From the NCBI RefSeq assembly GCF_001642955.1, contig NZ_LWSK01000015.1, positions 1-64,000 on the forward strand: a stretch of 64,000 nucleotides of DNA, in the 5' to 3' direction. A program made the position numbers and the translations under genes. The DNA is from Rubripirellula obstinata (GTDB taxonomy: Bacteria; Planctomycetota; Planctomycetia; Pirellulales; Pirellulaceae). This document shows, piece after piece, positions 63,163 to 64,000 of this stretch. How positions within the stretch are numbered: the first letter of the stretch is position 1; each line of letters opens with the position of its first letter. The notes beneath the pieces are model-generated. The model was not told where the DNA came from. It ran no database searches and was given only the letters and a program-made list of their open reading frames with translations.

Positions 63163-63333
63163 TACGGGGCACGGTACGCCGGGGCCTGTGAGTGCTGCAA
63201 GAAGGACGCCGACGTGCTGCTATCGTTCAACGACTTTCCTTGGCTCAACAGGGCCACTTTCGTGGCAAAAGGTCGAATTGGTGAAGGCCACCCTTTAGGT
63301 TTCTGTAAGTTGCATCCAGAGCGTATTTTTTGA
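63163..63333 (+). pseudogene. Possible fragment of a small conserved protein
   Basis: A frame without start codon runs from after TAA (63160) to TGA (63331) and reads with a protein-like composition: CECCKKDADVLLSFNDFPW near the middle and LHPERIF at the end. It looks like a decayed or start-less piece of a gene. I cannot name the family with confidence. Confidence 0.25.
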
Positions 63334-63343
63334 GGGATCCCAC

Positions 63344-63501
63344 CCAACGTCGTGAAGAGCTTTGGTCCAGTAAAAATTCATTGCTTTGTTTAACCGCATG
63401 GGCATCGCCCCGCGCGTTTCGCCCCGCGCGTTTCGCCCCGCATGGACGCGCGGGGCGATGCCCACGCGGTTAAACAGTTTTGAAACCCTCCAAGGCATTG
63501 G
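63344..63501. mobile_element. MITE-like palindromic element (family 3), degenerate copy
   Basis: Starts CCAACGTCGTGAAG and ends CTCCAAGGCATTGG, a decayed version of the family-3 ends. The palindrome GGGCATCGCCCCGCGCG with its complement is intact, and CGCGTTTCGCCC is repeated in tandem in the loop. No target duplication is recognisable. Confidence 0.78.
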
Positions 63502-63627
63502 GCAACGCCTGGTCTGATGAAAATCATTGCAACGCAGCAAATTGGGCAAGTTGCACCATGGCCGACAACACAAACTGCAGCGCTGGGAAGCATTGTGGCA
63601 ACGGCACATTTCCCTGATCGCCAGCAT

Positions 63628-63703
63628 GTAGGCCGTAGCGAGCCAAAGCGAGTTACGGCAATTTGCGCACCGCCGTAACTCGCTATGGCTCGCTACGGCC
63701 TAC
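63628..63703. repeat. GTAGGCCGTAGCGAG inverted repeat pair (family 2)
   Basis: The arm 63628-63659 (GTAGGCCGTAGCGAG...AGTTACGGC) is complementary to 63672-63703 at 31 of 32 positions. The arms match the first arm of the 99-bp units near ribH. Confidence 0.85.
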
Positions 63704-63748
63704 TTTCAAGGGTCGTGACAAGTTGACAACGACACATTTTCATCAGCC

Positions 63749-63799
63749 CAGGCAACGCCCCGCGCGTCGTGCAGCCTCGAACGCGCGGGGCGATGCCTG
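63749..63799. repeat. Palindromic repeat related to family 3
   Basis: CAGGCAACGCCCCGCGCGT (63749-63767) and ACGCGCGGGGCGATGCCTG (63781-63799) are inverted arms with one mismatch. The GC-rich core matches family 3, but the outer ends (TTTTCATCAG, CCGCTGAAAG) differ, so this is a sub-family. Confidence 0.75.
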
Positions 63800-64000
63800 G
63801 TCCGCTGAAAGTTTGGGGTTGTGGAGCTATCGGTTCGTGCCGCTTTGATCCTGTACCGTTGGCGTCGGCCGCTGGTCCACGGAAAATGCGAATCCAATAG
63901 CCCGGAGGTTGGCACTATTCCCTCGTTATGTCGCCCCCGGGCTTGCGATTCTTGTCTCAATGATTCCGAGGGCTGACCGGCCTGTCGATTAAATCGATCT

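Larger units (their letters stand above)
62950..64000. other. Gene-poor right end with repeats and possible gene remnants
   Basis: No intact gene is supported in the last 1050 bases. The stretch contains two short possible coding remnants (63027-63092 and 63163-63333) and three palindromic repeats (63344-63501, 63628-63703, 63749-63799). Bases 63810-64000 show nothing recognisable. Confidence 0.5.

Overview
The window reads as chromosome from a marine planctomycete of the Pirellulaceae (Rhodopirellula-like). The main evidence is two very large exported proteins that begin with a planctomycete LEPR-XLL sorting motif and end in dockerin repeats. Long intergenic spaces full of small palindromic repeats, three sulfotransferase genes and moderate G+C fit this. 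The species cannot be fixed from the sequence alone.

Layout. (1) 0.2-10.6 kb is housekeeping: smc, a nucleoside-monophosphate kinase with an unusual N-terminal domain, a GpgS-like glycosyltransferase, then a minus-strand run transcribed as zinc-ribbon protein, coaE, rho, ribH. (2) 10.7-23.2 kb is a tight minus-strand operon for a lipid or polyketide product. It holds a 2967-residue megasynthase (reductase, KS, KS-like chain-length factor, AT, two ACPs, KR, DH), a FabL-type enoyl reductase, an HHxxxDG acyltransferase and a membrane-anchored unknown protein. A B12-binding radical SAM gene is divergent from it. (3) 26-63 kb is a surface-polysaccharide region. It encodes two GT2 and two GT4 glycosyltransferases, two Wzx-like flippases, three O-antigen ligase/polymerase-like membrane proteins, an epimerase fused to a phosphoglycosyl transferase, a CapD/WbpM-like dehydratase, a second epimerase, rfbB and rfbA, three sulfotransferases and a GH5 hydrolase. 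The two giant LEPR-XLL/dockerin proteins lie among them.

How the genes may work together. The megasynthase lacks an enoyl-reductase domain, and the neighbouring FabL-type protein could supply that step. The N-terminal reductase domain could release an aldehyde or alcohol, and the acyltransferase could esterify it. I infer a fatty-alcohol or wax-ester-like envelope lipid. The polysaccharide region could start a chain on undecaprenyl phosphate (fusion protein), extend it, flip it, polymerise it and sulfate it, giving a sulfated surface glycan.

Repeats. At least five families of short palindromic repeats occupy the intergenic spaces. One (about 145-190 bp, ends CCAACGCCGTGAAG) is flanked by 7-bp direct repeats at two sites and behaves like a non-autonomous transposon; one copy sits inside a copy of another family. 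A 100-bp family abuts gene stop codons. A 99-bp unit is tandemly repeated before ribH's end. Another family is carried in frame inside the megasynthase gene. I saw no tRNA, rRNA, CRISPR array or intact transposase.
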